Origin: Cherax quadricarinatus
Lineage: Eukaryota > Arthropoda > Malacostraca > Decapoda > Parastacidae
DNA: 64,000 nucleotides
Direction of reading: 5' to 3'
Assembly (NCBI RefSeq): GCF_038502225.1
Contig: NC_091357.1
Location: forward strand, 6,562,760-6,626,759
Shown here: positions 41,765-52,205 of the stretch, piece by piece
Layout of the letters: every line of letters begins with the position of its first letter
Numbering within the stretch: the first letter of the stretch is position 1
Notes under the pieces: model-generated
The model's database searches: none
What the model was told of the DNA's origin: nothing
What the model saw: only the letters and a program-made list of their open reading frames with translations
Position numbers and translations under genes: made by a program

Positions 41765-41990
41765 GATAAACCATACCCCGGCCGGGATTGAACCCGCGGT
41801 CAGAGAGTCTCAAAACTCCAGACCGTCGCGTTAGCCACTGGACCAGCTAGCCACAATAAGATTCATCCAACTAGGTATATTTCTACACCATAGGAAAGTT
41901 AGCACAGGCACCTCTGTGACCACAAATGCAAGTTTTTACAGACGAATCTCCAGCTAGCGTGGCCGTGACGAACTCTAGCTCAAGTCCCTT
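41765..41990 (-). mobile_element. tRNA-containing SINE, family C
   Basis: Read on the minus strand: GACTTGAGCTAGAGTTCGTC, ACGGCCACGCTAGCTGGAGA, CCTATGGTGTAGAAATATAC, then a tRNA-like block GGCTAGCTGGTCCAGTGGCT (A box), GTCTGGAGTTTTGAGACTCT and GCGGGTTCAATCCCGGC (B box). Unusually, the tRNA-like block lies at the 3' side of the conserved leader. Other copies: 56320-56556 (+), 47184-47325 (-) and 47338-47420 (+). Confidence 0.82.
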
Positions 41991-42355
41991 TCTCAGTAGT
42001 AGTAACCAGTTACCAGTAACCACTGTGCCAGTTGACTCACGACCAACCGTCTCTGCCTGAGTCACTGTCTGAACTCATATTGTGCTGACCTGGCAGTATT
42101 CAAAGACCCCCTCACATATGGGTACTGTGGGCGGGGCGGCCAGGCAGTTAGTGTTACGAGAGGAGCAAGGAGACAAGGTACGGCTGTAAGGGCTCTCTCC
42201 ACATTATCTGTAATTATATGTACTACCAGCCTACGTGAGTATTATTTTACCCAATCCACGTGTTCGAACTCCCACATGATACCTTCACTGCCGTCAACAT
42301 GACTCAAGTACAGCACTGGTAGCTGTACATTAAGATCTTTTAGAAAAGCCTAAAA
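41991..42355. other. No recognisable feature
   Basis: Unique-looking sequence before the 43-bp satellite. It includes GGGCGGGGCGGCCAGGCAGT at about 42130-42149. No gene supported. Confidence 0.4.
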
Positions 42356-42361
42356 AAAAAT

Positions 42362-44089
42362 ATCAAGCTATTACTAGTGTCTACCATGAAGCCTGTCATG
42401 GCTGACCAAGCTACTACTAGTGTCTACCAGGAAGCCTGTCATGGCTGACCAAGCTACTACTAGTGTCTACCAGGAAGCCTGTCATGGCTGACCAAGCTAC
42501 TACTAGTGTCTACCAGGAAGCCTGTCATGGCTGACCAAGCTACTACTAGTGTCTACCAGGAAGCCTGTCATGGCTGACCAAGCTACTACTAGTGTCTACC
42601 AGGAAGCCTGTCATGGATGACCAAGCTACTACTAGTGTCTACCTGGAAGCCTGCCATGGCTGACCAAGCTACTACTAGTGTCTACCATGAAGCCTGTCAT
42701 GGCTGACCAAGCTATTACTAGTGTCTACCATGAAGCTTGCCATGGCTGACCAAGCTATTACTAGTGTCTACCATGAAGCCTGTCATGGCTGACCAAGCTA
42801 CTACTAGTGTCTACCATGAAGCCTGTCATGGCTGACCAAGCTACTACTAGTGTCTACCATGAAGCCTGTCATGGCTGACCAAGCTATTACTAGTGTCTAC
42901 CATGAAGCCTGTCATGACTGACCAAACTATTACTAGTGTCTACCATGAAGCCTGTCATCGCTGACCAAGATACTAGTGTCTACCATGAAGCCTGTCATGG
43001 CTGACCAAGCTTCTACTAGTATCTACCATGAAGCCTGTCATGGCTGACCAAGCTATTACTAGTGTCTACCAGGAAGCCTGTCATGGCTGACCAAGCTACT
43101 ACTAGTGTCTACCAGGAAGCCTGTCATGGTTGACCAAGCTACTACTAGTGTCTACCTGGAAGCCTGTCATGGCTGACCAAGCTACTACTAGTGTCTACCA
43201 GGAAGCCTGTCATGGCTGACCAAGCTACTACTAGTGTCTACCAGGAAGCCTGTCGTGGCTGACCAAGCTACTACTAGTGTCTACCAGGAAGCCTGTCATG
43301 GCTGACCAAGCTACTACTAGTGTCTACCATGAAGCCTGTCATGGCTGACCAAGCTACTACTAGTGTCTACCATGAAGCCTGTCATGGCTGACCAAGCTAC
43401 TACTAGTGTCTACCAGGAAGCCTGTCATGGCTGACCAAGCTACTAGTGTCTACCATGAAGCCTGTCATGGCTGACCAAGCTACTACTAGTGTCTACCATG
43501 AAGCCTGTCATGGCTGACCAAGCTACTACTAGTGTCTACCATGAAGGCTGTCATGGCTGACCAAGCTACTACTAGTGTCTACCATGAAGCCTGTCATGGC
43601 TGACCAAGCTACTACTAGTGTCTACCATGAAGCCTGTCATGGCTGACCAAGCTACTACTAGTGTCTACCATGAAGCCTGCCATGGCTGACCAAGCTACTA
43701 CTAGTGTCTACCTGGAAGCCTGTCATGGTTGACCAAGCTATTACTAGTGTCTACCTGGAAGCCTACCATGGCTGACCAAGCTACAACTAGTGTCTACCAT
43801 GAAGCCTGTCATGGCTGACCAAGCTACTAGTGTCTACCTGGAAGCCTGTCATGGCTGACCAAGCTATTACTAGTGTCTACCATGAAGCCTGTCATGGCTG
43901 ACCAAGCTACTACTAGTGTCTACCTGGAAGCCTGTCATGGCTGACCAAGCTACTACTAGTGTCTACCTGGAAGCCTGTCATGGCTGACCAAGCTACTACT
44001 AGTGTCTACCTGGAAGCCTGTCATGGCTGACAAAGCTACTACTAGTATCTACCTGGAAGCCTGTCATGGCTGACCAAGCTATTACTAGT
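42362..44089. repeat. 43-bp satellite, left segment, about 40 copies
   Basis: Unit: ACCAAGCTACTACTAGTGTC, TACCAGGAAGCCTGTCATGG, CTG. Variants at CAGGAAG/CATGAAG/CTGGAAG and CTACTAC/CTATTAC occur in runs. A few units lack three bases (AAGCTACTAGTG). The array is interrupted at 44089 by a TIR element. Confidence 0.97.
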
Positions 44090-45008
44090 GTCAGCATAGT
44101 TGCTGATCCCTGTGTTATATAGCATAGCATATTAGTATCATCCATGTGCTTTAGATAGATCCCTTGTAGGCCTGTGACTGTGTGACGTCACGGGATGATG
44201 CTCATATTGCATGTTTAAGCGTTAATTTTTTCAACCGGGGGGAGTCATCCACTCCACCGAGTTTGTTCATTCCTCCAGTAAGAAAGAACCGATCCCTTGT
44301 GTTCTGGTGTGATTCGATTCCTGCTCCAGGAAGATCTTATTCTTACTGTGAAGCCACCAGCACCCATTAGTGACTTTGTAATGAGCCAAGAATTACTGTA
44401 TCGAATAGTCGAGTTGAGTACTCCTAGCAGACGAGTTAGTAATTCCACAGTCACTAGTGATTGTAGCTGTATCTTTTGTAGATACTCGTTCAGACTGTCC
44501 TCAGTCAAGGCATGTGTTAAACATTGCACAGGAATTCGATCCTCCCAGAGATGATAACCATTCTGCATACGTAAACCTTACCCTCGCAGAATTGGGTTTA
44601 AGTGTAAACAGCCTGCATAATTAGATGTCCGAGATGAATGAAATTATCAACTGTGTGTTTTGTCATTAGTTGATCAGTTGTCAGAAATTTTCGTGTTCAC
44701 GTTCCCTCCGTATTCTGATTTATCGCAGGGGTTCTTAAATGGAGATATCGAGAGGTTGAAGGTAGACACTTGTTGGATGGTTACGATATATTGTCAGACT
44801 GAGATGATGAGGAATGGAGCCCAGTGCCTTGCCTGTCTTCGCCTGTAGGTCTACGCCGAGTGAGAGGGAGGCAGAGGTACGAGCCTACACATGCGCATCC
44901 CGTGACGTCACACAAAGTCACAGGCCTACAAGGGATCTCCTATCTAAAGCACATGGATGATACTAATATGCTATGCTATATAACACAGGGATCAGCAACT
45001 ATGCTGAC
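44090..45008. mobile_element. Non-autonomous TIR DNA transposon inserted in the 43-bp satellite
   Basis: Terminal inverted repeats of about 108 bp start GTCAGCATAGTTGCTGATCC and run to GTGACGTCACGGGATG. They differ only by about two small indels and a substitution. The flanking ACTAGT at 44084-44089 and 45009-45014 is a 6-bp target-site duplication; deleting the element and one copy restores the satellite register exactly. The 700-bp interior has no transposase-like frame (the longest is a 107-codon minus-strand frame without known motifs). TIR length suggests a Mutator-like or hAT-like origin, but the duplication length fits neither cleanly. Confidence 0.92.
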
Positions 45009-46160
45009 ACTAGTGTCTACCTGGAAGCCTGTCACGGCTGACCAAGCTACTACTAGTGTCTACCTGGAAGCCTGTCATGACTGACAAAGCTATTACTAGT
45101 GTCTACCTGGAAGCCTGTCATGGCTGACCAAGCTATTACTAGTGTCTACCTGGAAGCCTGTCATGGCTGACCAAGCTGCTACTACTAGTGTCTACCTGGA
45201 AGCCTGTCATGGCTGACCAAGCTATTACTAGTGTCTACCAGGAAGCCTGTCATGGCTGACCAAGCTACTATTAGTGTCTACCTTTAAGCCTGTCATGGCT
45301 GACCAAGCTATTACTAGTGTCTACCTGGAAGCCTGTCATGGCTGACCAAGCTATTACTAGTGTCTACCAGGAAGCCTGTCATGGCTGACCAAGCTACTAC
45401 TAGTGTCTACCTGGAAGCCTGTCATGGCTGACCAAGCTATTACTAGTGTCTACCTGGAAGCCTGTCATGGCTGACCAAGCTATTACTAGTGTCTACCAGG
45501 AAGCCTGTCATGGCTGACCAAGCTATTACTAGTGTCTACAATGAAGCCTGTCATGGCTGACCAAGCTATTACTAGTGTCTACCTGGAAGCCTGTCACGGC
45601 TGACCAAGCTACTACTAGTGTCTACCTGGAAGCCTGTCATGACTGACCAAGCTATTACTAGTGTCTACCAGGAAGCCTGCCATGGCTGACCAAGCTATTA
45701 GTAGTGTCTACCAGGAAGCCTGCCATGGCTGACCAAGCTATTACTAGTGTCTACCAGGAAGTCTGCCATGGCTGACGAAGCTATTACTAGTGTCTACCAT
45801 GAAGCCTGCTATGGCTGACCAAGCTATTACTAGTGTCTACCAGGAAGCCTGCCCTGGCTGACCAAGCTATTACTAGTGTACCAGGAAGCCTGCCATGGCT
45901 GACCAAGCTATTAGTAGTGTCTACCAGGAAGCCTGCCATGGCTGACCAAGCTATTACTAGTGTCTACCAGGAAGCCTGCCATGGCTGACCAAGCTATTAC
46001 TAGTGTCTACCAGGAAGCTTGCCATGACTGACCAAGCTATTACTAGTGTCTACCAGGAAGCTTGCCATGACTGACCATTACTATTGTCTACCAGGAAGCC
46101 TGTCATGATTGACCAAGTTATTACTAATGTCTACCAGGAAGCCTGCCATGGATGATAATG
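45009..46160. repeat. 43-bp satellite, right segment, about 27 copies
   Basis: Same unit as 42362-44089. CTATTACTAG predominates here, and toward the 3' end GCCTGCCATGG replaces GCCTGTCATGG. The last units before 46160 are degenerate. Confidence 0.97.
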
Positions 46161-46254
46161 AACAATGATCTAAAGATATCAAAGACACAAAGATTGGAGC
46201 ATACAACTGCAAGAGTGATATCAATGTATGGAAATCATATAAAGATTTAGATTT

Positions 46255-46470
46255 TAGATTTTGCCGCCGAGGTGGACAGTTTATTGTGCGCCCCCATATC
46301 CATCCTGTGGATGGTAGTGGCTAGTTTATTGTGCACTCCCATATCCATCCTGTGGATGATAGTGGCTAGCTTATTGTGCACTCCACATCCATCCTGTGGA
46401 CGGTATAGCTAGAACATATGGATACACAAAAGGCCTAGGAACTAGGCCCCAAAAGGGTTAACACTAGTAC
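46255..46470 (-). repeat. Dispersed repeat with three 50-55-bp internal copies
   Basis: TTTTGCCGCCGAGGTGGACA is followed by three versions of GTTTATTGTGC(A/G)C(T/C)CCCATATCCATC plus CTGTGGATG(G/A)TAGTGGCTA, then GGCCCCAAAAGGGTTAACAC. It has the look of an interspersed element 3' end with internal tandem growth. Strand and class are uncertain. Confidence 0.5.
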
Positions 46471-46543
46471 ATCTGGATTTATATCCACAGTTCATTTATC
46501 TGTTACAAATAAATTTAGGAAATTTGGCTAACATATCTGGTAT

Positions 46544-46879
46544 CAAACACTAATCTCAGGCCGAAGGAGACTCGAACCTACGAACCTTGGGACAAGGTAC
46601 ACAGTGCTCTGCTCGCCGTACCACACTGGTCCAATACTTTGGCGCCCAGCTAACGCTAGACGTCTTGGTCCAAAGCAGCCAGCTTTCAGGAAGGTGGCTT
46701 TGACTTGCAAGGGATGAGATGAAAAAGTCAAAGCCACCTTCCTGAAGGCTGACTGATTTGGACCAAGACATCTAGCGTTAGCTGGGCGCCAAAGTACTGG
46801 ATCAGTGTGAGCAGAGCATTGCGTACCTTGTCCCAAGTATCGTAGGTTCGAGTCTCCTTCGGCCTGAGATTAGTGTTTG
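46544..46879. repeat. Large palindrome of a tRNA-derived SINE-like unit
   Basis: The inner arms 46691-46706 and 46725-46740 are perfect inverse complements around an 18-nt loop. Similarity continues with small indels out to CAAACACTAATCTCAGG on the left and CCTGAGATTAGTGTTTG on the right, so each arm is about 160 bp. The right arm contains GTAGGTTCGAGTCTCC, a tRNA B-box-like block. Included phrases are GGCGCCCAGCTAACGCTAGA and its inverse. Confidence 0.88.
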
Positions 46880-46965
46880 TGAATACAGTGGACCCACGAA
46901 GTTTTCATCAACCCTTTTCTTTATGTAAAACTATAGTTATTCTCTATAAAATGTATTTTTTTTTA

Positions 46966-47009
46966 ATTGTTCCGTAGTCTGAAACAATTGTTTCAGACTA
47001 CGGAACAAT
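46966..47009. repeat. Perfect 44-bp palindrome with no spacer
   Basis: ATTGTTCCGTAGTCTGAAAC plus AA is followed immediately by its exact inverse complement (22-bp arms, zero loop). Confidence 0.92.
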
Positions 47010-47183
47010 GCTCTTCTCCAGACTGAGGGACTGACCACCTCAAAACTTCAAGGGTGATGGACTGATTACATCGTCTTCAAGTCTCTTCTGCTATCAACTT
47101 TTCTGTACTCGACTGAAGAAGCCTACTGTGTAGGCGAAACATTTCGAAATAAAGATACCTAACTGTTGCATATGTGTCTTACC
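47010..47183 (+). repeat. Penelope-type terminal unit, single orientation
   Basis: AGACTGAGGGACTGACCACC, GATGGACTGATTACATCGTC, TTCTGTACTCGA, then CTGAAGA (47113-47119), A, GCCTAC-tgt-GTAGGC and GAAA (47136-47139), followed by AATAAAGATACC and TTGCATATGTGTCTTACC. This is the monomeric form of the arms seen at 23388-23636, and it has an uninterrupted 6-bp stem in the hammerhead-like core. Confidence 0.78.
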
Positions 47184-47420
47184 TAGTAAGATTCGTCCAA
47201 CTAGGTATATTTCTACACCATAGGAAGGCTAGCATAGGCACCACTGTGACCACTAATGCAAGTTTTTACAGACGAATCTCCAGCTAGCGTGGCCGTGACG
47301 AACTCTAGCTCAAGTCCCCTCAAAGCCGTTAACATGACGGTCTGGAGTTTTGACACACACTGATAGCGGGTAATATTCCTGCCCGTGGCATGGTTTGTTT
47401 GCAATCGTGTCATTACAATT
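47184..47420. mobile_element. SINE family C, two pieces in opposite orientations
   Basis: 47184-47325 is the reverse-oriented leader (ATATTTCTACACCATAGGAA to AACTCTAGCTCAAGTCCC). From 47338 the sequence switches to the forward-oriented tRNA-like block (ACGGTCTGGAGTTTTGA, then CCTGCCCGTGGCATGGTTTG and TTGCAATCGTGTCATTAC). The junction CCCTCAAAGCCGTTAACATG is not part of either. Confidence 0.75.
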
Positions 47421-47429
47421 TCGTGAGAC

Positions 47430-47562
47430 ATGTGCAGTTAATGCGAGGATTTTATTGTGGCAACGTTTCGCTCCCCAGGAGCTTGACGAACCTGCTGGAG
47501 AGTGAAAACGTTGCCACAATAAAATGTCGCATTACATGCACTCACGTGTCGCTTTACCTAAA
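47430..47562. repeat. Penelope-type hairpin, GTGGCAACGTTTCG family
   Basis: GCAGTTAATGCGAGGATTTT, ATTGTGGCAACGTTTCGCTC on the left; GTGAAAACGTTGCCACAATA, AAATGTCGCATTACATGCAC and GTGTCGCTTTACCTA on the right. The centre is CTTGACGAACCTGCTGGAGA. It belongs with 5791-5902 and 30579-30701. Confidence 0.78.
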
Positions 47563-47845
47563 ATATAGACTCGGTAATCAGTCACTGCTCTAGAAATGAC
47601 TGACGGACCCTGAGTCACAAGTCATCATCTGCCTGCGTAGTCAGTCACTGTTCAAGCACTGACTGATGGACTTTAAGTCAGCAGGTCAGGGAAGAGAGCC
47701 GGAGTGAGCAGTCATTTGGAGCCTGACTCAGCAGTCATCATCAGCAGGTCAGGGGGAGCCGGAATGAGCCGGCTGCCGTCCTGGTGAACACATCCAAGAC
47801 AGCCTTTACGACCTCTCTTATGATGCTGCCAGCAGTTGTTGAGTG
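47563..47845. repeat. Degenerate short repeat (GTCAGTCACT/AGCAGGTCAGGG words)
   Basis: Irregular recurrence of ACTGACTGA(T/C)GGAC, AGTCATCATC and AGCAGGTCAGGG(A/G) with no constant period. Confidence 0.5.
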
Positions 47846-48700
47846 GTACTCACCTAATTGTACTCGCCTGATTGTGGTTGCAGGGATCGAGACTCAGCTC
47901 CTGGCCCCACCTCTTCACTGGTCGCTACTAGGTCCTCTCTCTCCCTGCTCCATGAGCTTTATCATACCTCGTTTTAAAACTATGTATGGTTCCTGCCTCC
48001 ACTACATCACTTCCTAGACTATTCCACTTCCTGACAACTCTATGACTGAAGGAATACTTCCTAACATCCCTCTGATTCATCCGAGTCTTCAACCTCCTTT
48101 GTTTCTGTGTCCCATCTCTGGAACATCCTGTCTCTGTCTACCTTGTCGATTCCTCTCGGTATTTTATATGTCGTTAACATATCCATCCCCCCCCCGCTCT
48201 CCTGTCCTCCAGTGTCGTAATGTCGATCTCCCTTAACTTCTCCTCGTAGGACATGCCCCTTAGCTCCGGGACTAATCTCGTCGCAAACCTTTGCACTTTC
48301 TCTAATTTTCTGACGTATTTGGCCAGGTGTGCGTTCCAAACTGGTGCTGCGTACTCCAATACGGGCCTGTCGTACACGGTGTACAGTCTTGAAAGATTCC
48401 TTACCGAGATGTCAGAATGCTTAGGTTTGCCAGGCGCCCATATGCTGCAGTAGATATCCGGTTGATGTGCGCCTCGGGAGATGTGCTCGGTATTATACTT
48501 ACCCCAAGATCCTTTTCCTTGAGCGAGACTTGTAGTCTCTGCCCCCCCCTAGACTATACTCCGTCTGCGGTCTTCTTTGCCCTTCCCCAATCTTCATGAC
48601 TTTGCACTTGATGGAGCTGAACTCCAGGAGCCAGCTCCTGGACCAGGCCTGCAGCCTGTCCAGATCTCCTTATAGTCCTGCCTGGTCCTCCTCTGAGTGT
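47846..48700 (-). pseudogene. CR1/L2-type LINE, reverse transcriptase C-terminus and 3' end
   Basis: Minus-strand frames give a segment reading RPVLEYAAPVWNAHLAKYVR, KLEKVQRFATRLVPELRGMS and YEEKLREIDITTLEDRRA (48377-48180). In another frame they continue with DMLTTYKIPRGIDKVD and DRMFQRWDTETKE (about 48185-48090). LEYAAPVWNPH..KDIxxLExVQRxATRLVP is a hallmark of this type of reverse-transcriptase C-terminal domain. Upstream, GPGAGSWSSAPSSA-like and MKIG codons at 48660-48590 belong to the same fragment. A frameshift lies near 48180-48190. The palm and endonuclease are missing. The 3' non-coding end (47846-48060) holds TACTCACCTAATTGTACTCG and GTTGCAGGGATCGAGACTCA. A different family from the CR1 copies at 4.0 and 10.4 kb. 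Confidence 0.8.
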
Positions 48701-48800
48701 GTGCGTGTATCTACCCACTTGTATGGTTGCAGGGGTCGATTCACAGCTTCTAGCCCCAAATCTTCGCGCGTGCGTGCGTGTGTGTGTGTGTGTTTGCGTG
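48701..48800 (-). repeat. Second scrap of the same LINE 3' end, then TG repeat
   Basis: TATCTACCCACTTGTATGGT plus GCAGGGGTCGATTCACAGCT parallels 47866-47905. It is followed by a short GTGCGTGCGTGTGTGTGTG tract. Confidence 0.6.
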
Positions 48801-49141
48801 CATCCCTCTCTCTTATTTACACAAGATTTTTTCTACAAAGTTAAGAGTAAGTACCATTATTTACAAGCTAAAAGCTATTACTTCAGCTCTCTCTCTCAGA
48901 CCTTGCTAGTTCTTTCAAAGACATTTGCATAAATATCTGAAGTGGTAAACCCTAAATAAGATCATCTCCCTCCAACAATTGCTTAAGAAAAATTATGCTT
49001 GGCCCACAGAAAAAACAGTGATGTTTACGCAGCACAACTGCTGGTTTGTGTGTCAAGAATCTAGAAAAAGAACACACAGCCCTCCTCTGCCAACTGTAAA
49101 CCAAGAAATAAGCACGATAACTGAAATTAATATGAAAGTTC

Positions 49142-49145
<4 letters not shown>
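48801..49145. other. No recognisable feature
   Basis: AT-rich, unique-looking. A 120-codon frame across 48979-49341 exists only because the GA tract is open. I recognise no domain in its non-repetitive parts. Confidence 0.4.

Positions 49146-49230
<85 letters not shown>
49146..49230. repeat. GA microsatellite
   Basis: About 42 uninterrupted GA dinucleotides. Confidence 0.98.
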
Positions 49231-49232
<2 letters not shown>

Positions 49233-49414
49233 CCTCAGATTAGTCTCCAAGCACATGGGAAATATCTTAAGAGTAAGGAGAGTGACAAAATTAGAACGAG
49301 ATGGAAGACCTAGTGGAGGCACAATATCTCTCAAAAAGTAGATATGGTAAGTCCCAAGAGACTTGCAACCATTCTCGGGCAACTACATATCAAGGAGTGT
49401 GGCCAGGAGCCGAG

Positions 49415-49420
<6 letters not shown>
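49231..49420. other. Unassigned spacer
   Basis: Short unique-looking stretch between the GA and CA microsatellites. Nothing supported. Confidence 0.4.

Positions 49421-49454
<34 letters not shown>
49419..49454. repeat. CA microsatellite
   Basis: About 17 CA dinucleotides. Confidence 0.97.
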
Positions 49455-49689
49455 GCCCTTACTGTCCATCAGGGTGCAGGACTTGACGTTACCCACAAAG
49501 ACGGTCTCCACTTCAATCCCTTCAAGAACACAGAATTTTTCACTGGGTTATATCAGAAGGAAACTCCACACCCTGGCTAACGAAGCTTGTAAATCAAACT
49601 TATGAGGCTGACTCTTTTTTTTTTCTCTCTCTCTAAGGGTGCAGCAGGAGGGGGGAGGGGTTGGACACGTGTTGGAGGGGGTTAAATAA

Positions 49690-49920
49690 CTAGGAGAAAC
49701 ATTGGGGCATTGTGTGTATGCACCACAGCCTCCTTGATCAAGTGATCGGAAATGATTAGTTATATTTTCATTGAGGAGCGCTAAACTCGACGGTTTATAC
49801 AGCACCTCTGGAGGAGGGGGGGTGAGAATGGATAGTATTCAGATTCAATTCTGGGAATTGCAGCACAGATCCAATTCCATAGATCAAGAGCTCCTCACCA
49901 GCGTCAAGGCACCTCGGTGG
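49690..49920 (-). mobile_element. (AAT)n-tailed interspersed repeat, reverse copy
   Basis: Read on the minus strand: GGTGCCTTGACGCTGGTGAG, GAGCTCTTGATCTATGGAAT, TGGATCTGTGCTGCAATTCC, GTGCTGTATAAACCGTCGAG and TTTAGCGCTCCTCAATGAAA. This is the same order as 24420-24600. It is fused on its right to the 5'-truncated reverse-transcriptase fragment that starts near 49930. Confidence 0.7.
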
Positions 49921-49934
49921 GGAGAGAGAGAAAG

Positions 49935-51658
49935 ACAAGGTTATCTGCCTGATGAACTCATTCCACCTCTTAATCGACAGGATGGGACCACCTCTACTAG
50001 TAGTCAAGAGAAGGCGGACCTCTTTGAACACTGCTACCAAAATGCAAGTTCCTGATCCAGCAAGGGACCCTCCTTGACTAGCTGCAAGAACTGTGTCAAA
50101 ACTGTCAGTGGTGACAATAAGGCAGGAGGAGGTGCATTTCCTTCTTAAATCGCTTGACCAAGAAAAGGCTGTGGGCCCAGACAAGTTGAGCCCAAGATTG
50201 CTGAGAAGATGTGCAGACCAGCTAGCAGCACCTCTAACTCGCATCTTCCAGCACTGCCTAGTACAGTGTAAATAGCCCTCTCTGTGGAAAGAGGCAAATG
50301 TAGTCCCTGTTCACACAAAGAAGAGCAGAGCAGAAATCAGCAACTACAGACCAGTGTCACTCCTGTCAATCACTGGTAAGATCCTTGAGACAATAATCTC
50401 AAGACAAATGACAGAGTTTTTTGACTACCACTCACTACTTTGTGATCGTCAATATGGTTTCAGGAAAGGTTACTCTGCTGCTGATCTGTTGTTAAACCTC
50501 TCCACTAAGTGGCACCAGTCACTGGATGAATCCAAAGTCAGCTGTGTGGTAGCACTGGACATTGCTGATGCTTTCGACCGGGTGTGGCACCATGGCCTCT
50601 TAGCAAAACTTCAAGCACTGGGAATTGCAGGCTCTACGCTATGTCTCCTCAGTGATTACCTTCATGGTAGATCTCTAAGTGTAGTCCTCAATGGAACGGA
50701 ATCAGCAAGTGTTCCACAAGGAAGCGTTCTGGGACCATTGTTATGGAATGTCTACTTCAACGACCTTCTTCATCCCATCCTAGAATCACATGCATATACA
50801 GATGACTGTACACTGACATTCACTTATCCAAGAGAAGAAATGCCAGCTGCTCTAAGCTACATCAATCACCAGCTAAGAGCTATATCAGCTTGGGGAAATA
50901 GATGGCAAGTAACATTTGCACCTGAGAAAACGCAAATGATGATCGTCTCTAGGCACCATGATGGTAATGCTGGTGCAGTAGTAAGGATGAATGGGAGGAT
51001 GTTGGCACCTGGAGAAGAAGTTGATATCCTTGGGGTGAAATTTGACTCCAAACTAACCATGAAGAACCATGTTGTAAATCTTGCAAACAAGGCAGCCAGG
51101 AAGCTTACAGCACTTCGCCGTATCTCGCATCTGCTTGACAGTAGGGGTTGCAAGATCCTGTACGAGGCACAAGTACGTTCACACCTTGAGTATGCTCCAC
51201 TTTCTTGGTTTGCCTCCCTCCCCTCTCATCTGCGACTGCTTGACAGAGTAGAGAACAGAGCAAGACGTCTCATCTCTCGCCTGAACCCATCCTGGATAGA
51301 TCTGTCATTTCAATAGAGCCTTCAACACAGGAGGGATGTGGGTGGCCTTACTGTTATGTACAAGGCCAATATTGTCAAAGTACCACACTTGGATCCACTT
51401 CGAGGACAGCGTGAAACAAGCTTTTATGCCACAAGACGGGCAGAAAGCAGCAACTTCACTCTGGCTGTACCCTTCTCCAGAACATCACTCCATCTGAGAT
51501 CATATATACCCAGGATGACTCGAGTATGGAACACATTCGTACAGCATAATGTCAACGAGATAGCGTCAGTTGATCAAATGAAAATGCTGGCCCACAGATG
51601 GCTCCAACTTCATCCTGTTCCCTACTTGTCTCATAACAATAAAAAGGCTTTCAAATGA
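49935..51658 (+). pseudogene. Jockey-like non-LTR reverse transcriptase, nearly full palm, stopped
   Basis: The sequence starts inside the fingers region (LPDELIPPLNRQDGTTSTSS) and, after a frameshift near 50030, continues in one frame with DQEKAVGPDKLSPRLLRRC. The main frame, 50354-51316, has GFRKGYSAADLL (residues 35-46), the first catalytic aspartates in LDIADAFDRVWH (68-79), VPQGSVLGPLLWNVYFNDLL (120-139) and YTDD (148-151), then the thumb and an LEYAPLSWF segment. In-frame stops at 50075 (TGA), 50273 (TAG for an expected Trp before PSLWKEANVVPV) and 51314 (TAG before the DVGGLTVMYKAN continuation) kill it. The tail ends KMLAHRWLQLHPVPYLSHNN. No endonuclease is present, so it is 5'-truncated. 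Catalytic residues are intact. Confidence 0.93.
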
Positions 51659-51782
51659 GCTGATGTAGGTAACAGCTCTTAGCTTGTCAATAAAGTTAGG
51701 AATCCTTAACCTGTAAATAGCTTGTCAATAAAACTAGGGATCCTTAACCTTGTCAAACCTTGTGAAAGAGAGAGAGAGAGAA
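51659..51782 (+). mobile_element. 3' end of the jockey-like element with tandem terminal repeat
   Basis: AGCTTGTCAATAAAGTTAGG is followed 45 bp later by AGCTTGTCAATAAAACTAGG, with AATCCTTAACCTGTAAAT between them. The terminal block is thus duplicated before a short GA tail. Each block contains an AATAAA polyadenylation hexamer. Confidence 0.7.
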
Positions 51783-52195
51783 GCACTGCTAAAATTATAA
51801 TCTTGATAGCAGTGTCTTTGTAGATGGCGTCATCACTGGCTTGTTGGGTTTACACTTAAGTGGTGACAACAACCGTGACTAACTCTGAAGTGACTGACTG
51901 ATGAATCAGTGTTATGTGATTGACAGGCGATGCTATCTGTGAAATAACTGGAGGATAAACATGAAGACTTGACTGTGATTGGCTGAGGAAACTAGCAACT
52001 TGGCAGTGACTGACTGAAGGTGATACAGCAACTTAGCGGTGAATGCCTGATTGGCTAATGAACGCTTGGCGGCAATTGGCCGAGGACCCTAGCAACTCAG
52101 CCATGAATGGCTGAGGAGACAAGAAACTTGGCAGTGACTGGCTGAGGCGGCTAGCTATTTGACAGTGACTGACTGAACTCATTACCCTATTATCT
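51783..52195. repeat. Degenerate minisatellite (GGCAGTGACTGGCTGAGG)
   Basis: From about 51900 a diverged unit of about 35-50 bp recurs with CTTGGCAGTGACTG(G/A)CTGA and CTAGCAACT words. The period is irregular. No gene. Confidence 0.6.
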
Positions 52196-52205
52196 GTTAG
52201 TGGTT

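Noticed and set aside
44245..44568. 107-codon minus-strand frame inside the TIR element as a transposase
   Set aside because: It is too short, has no recognisable catalytic motif or DNA-binding domain, and the element is only 919 bp.
48979..49341. 120-codon frame with an arginine/glutamate-rich centre
   Set aside because: The centre is the GA microsatellite, and the flanks show no domain or conservation that I can recognise.
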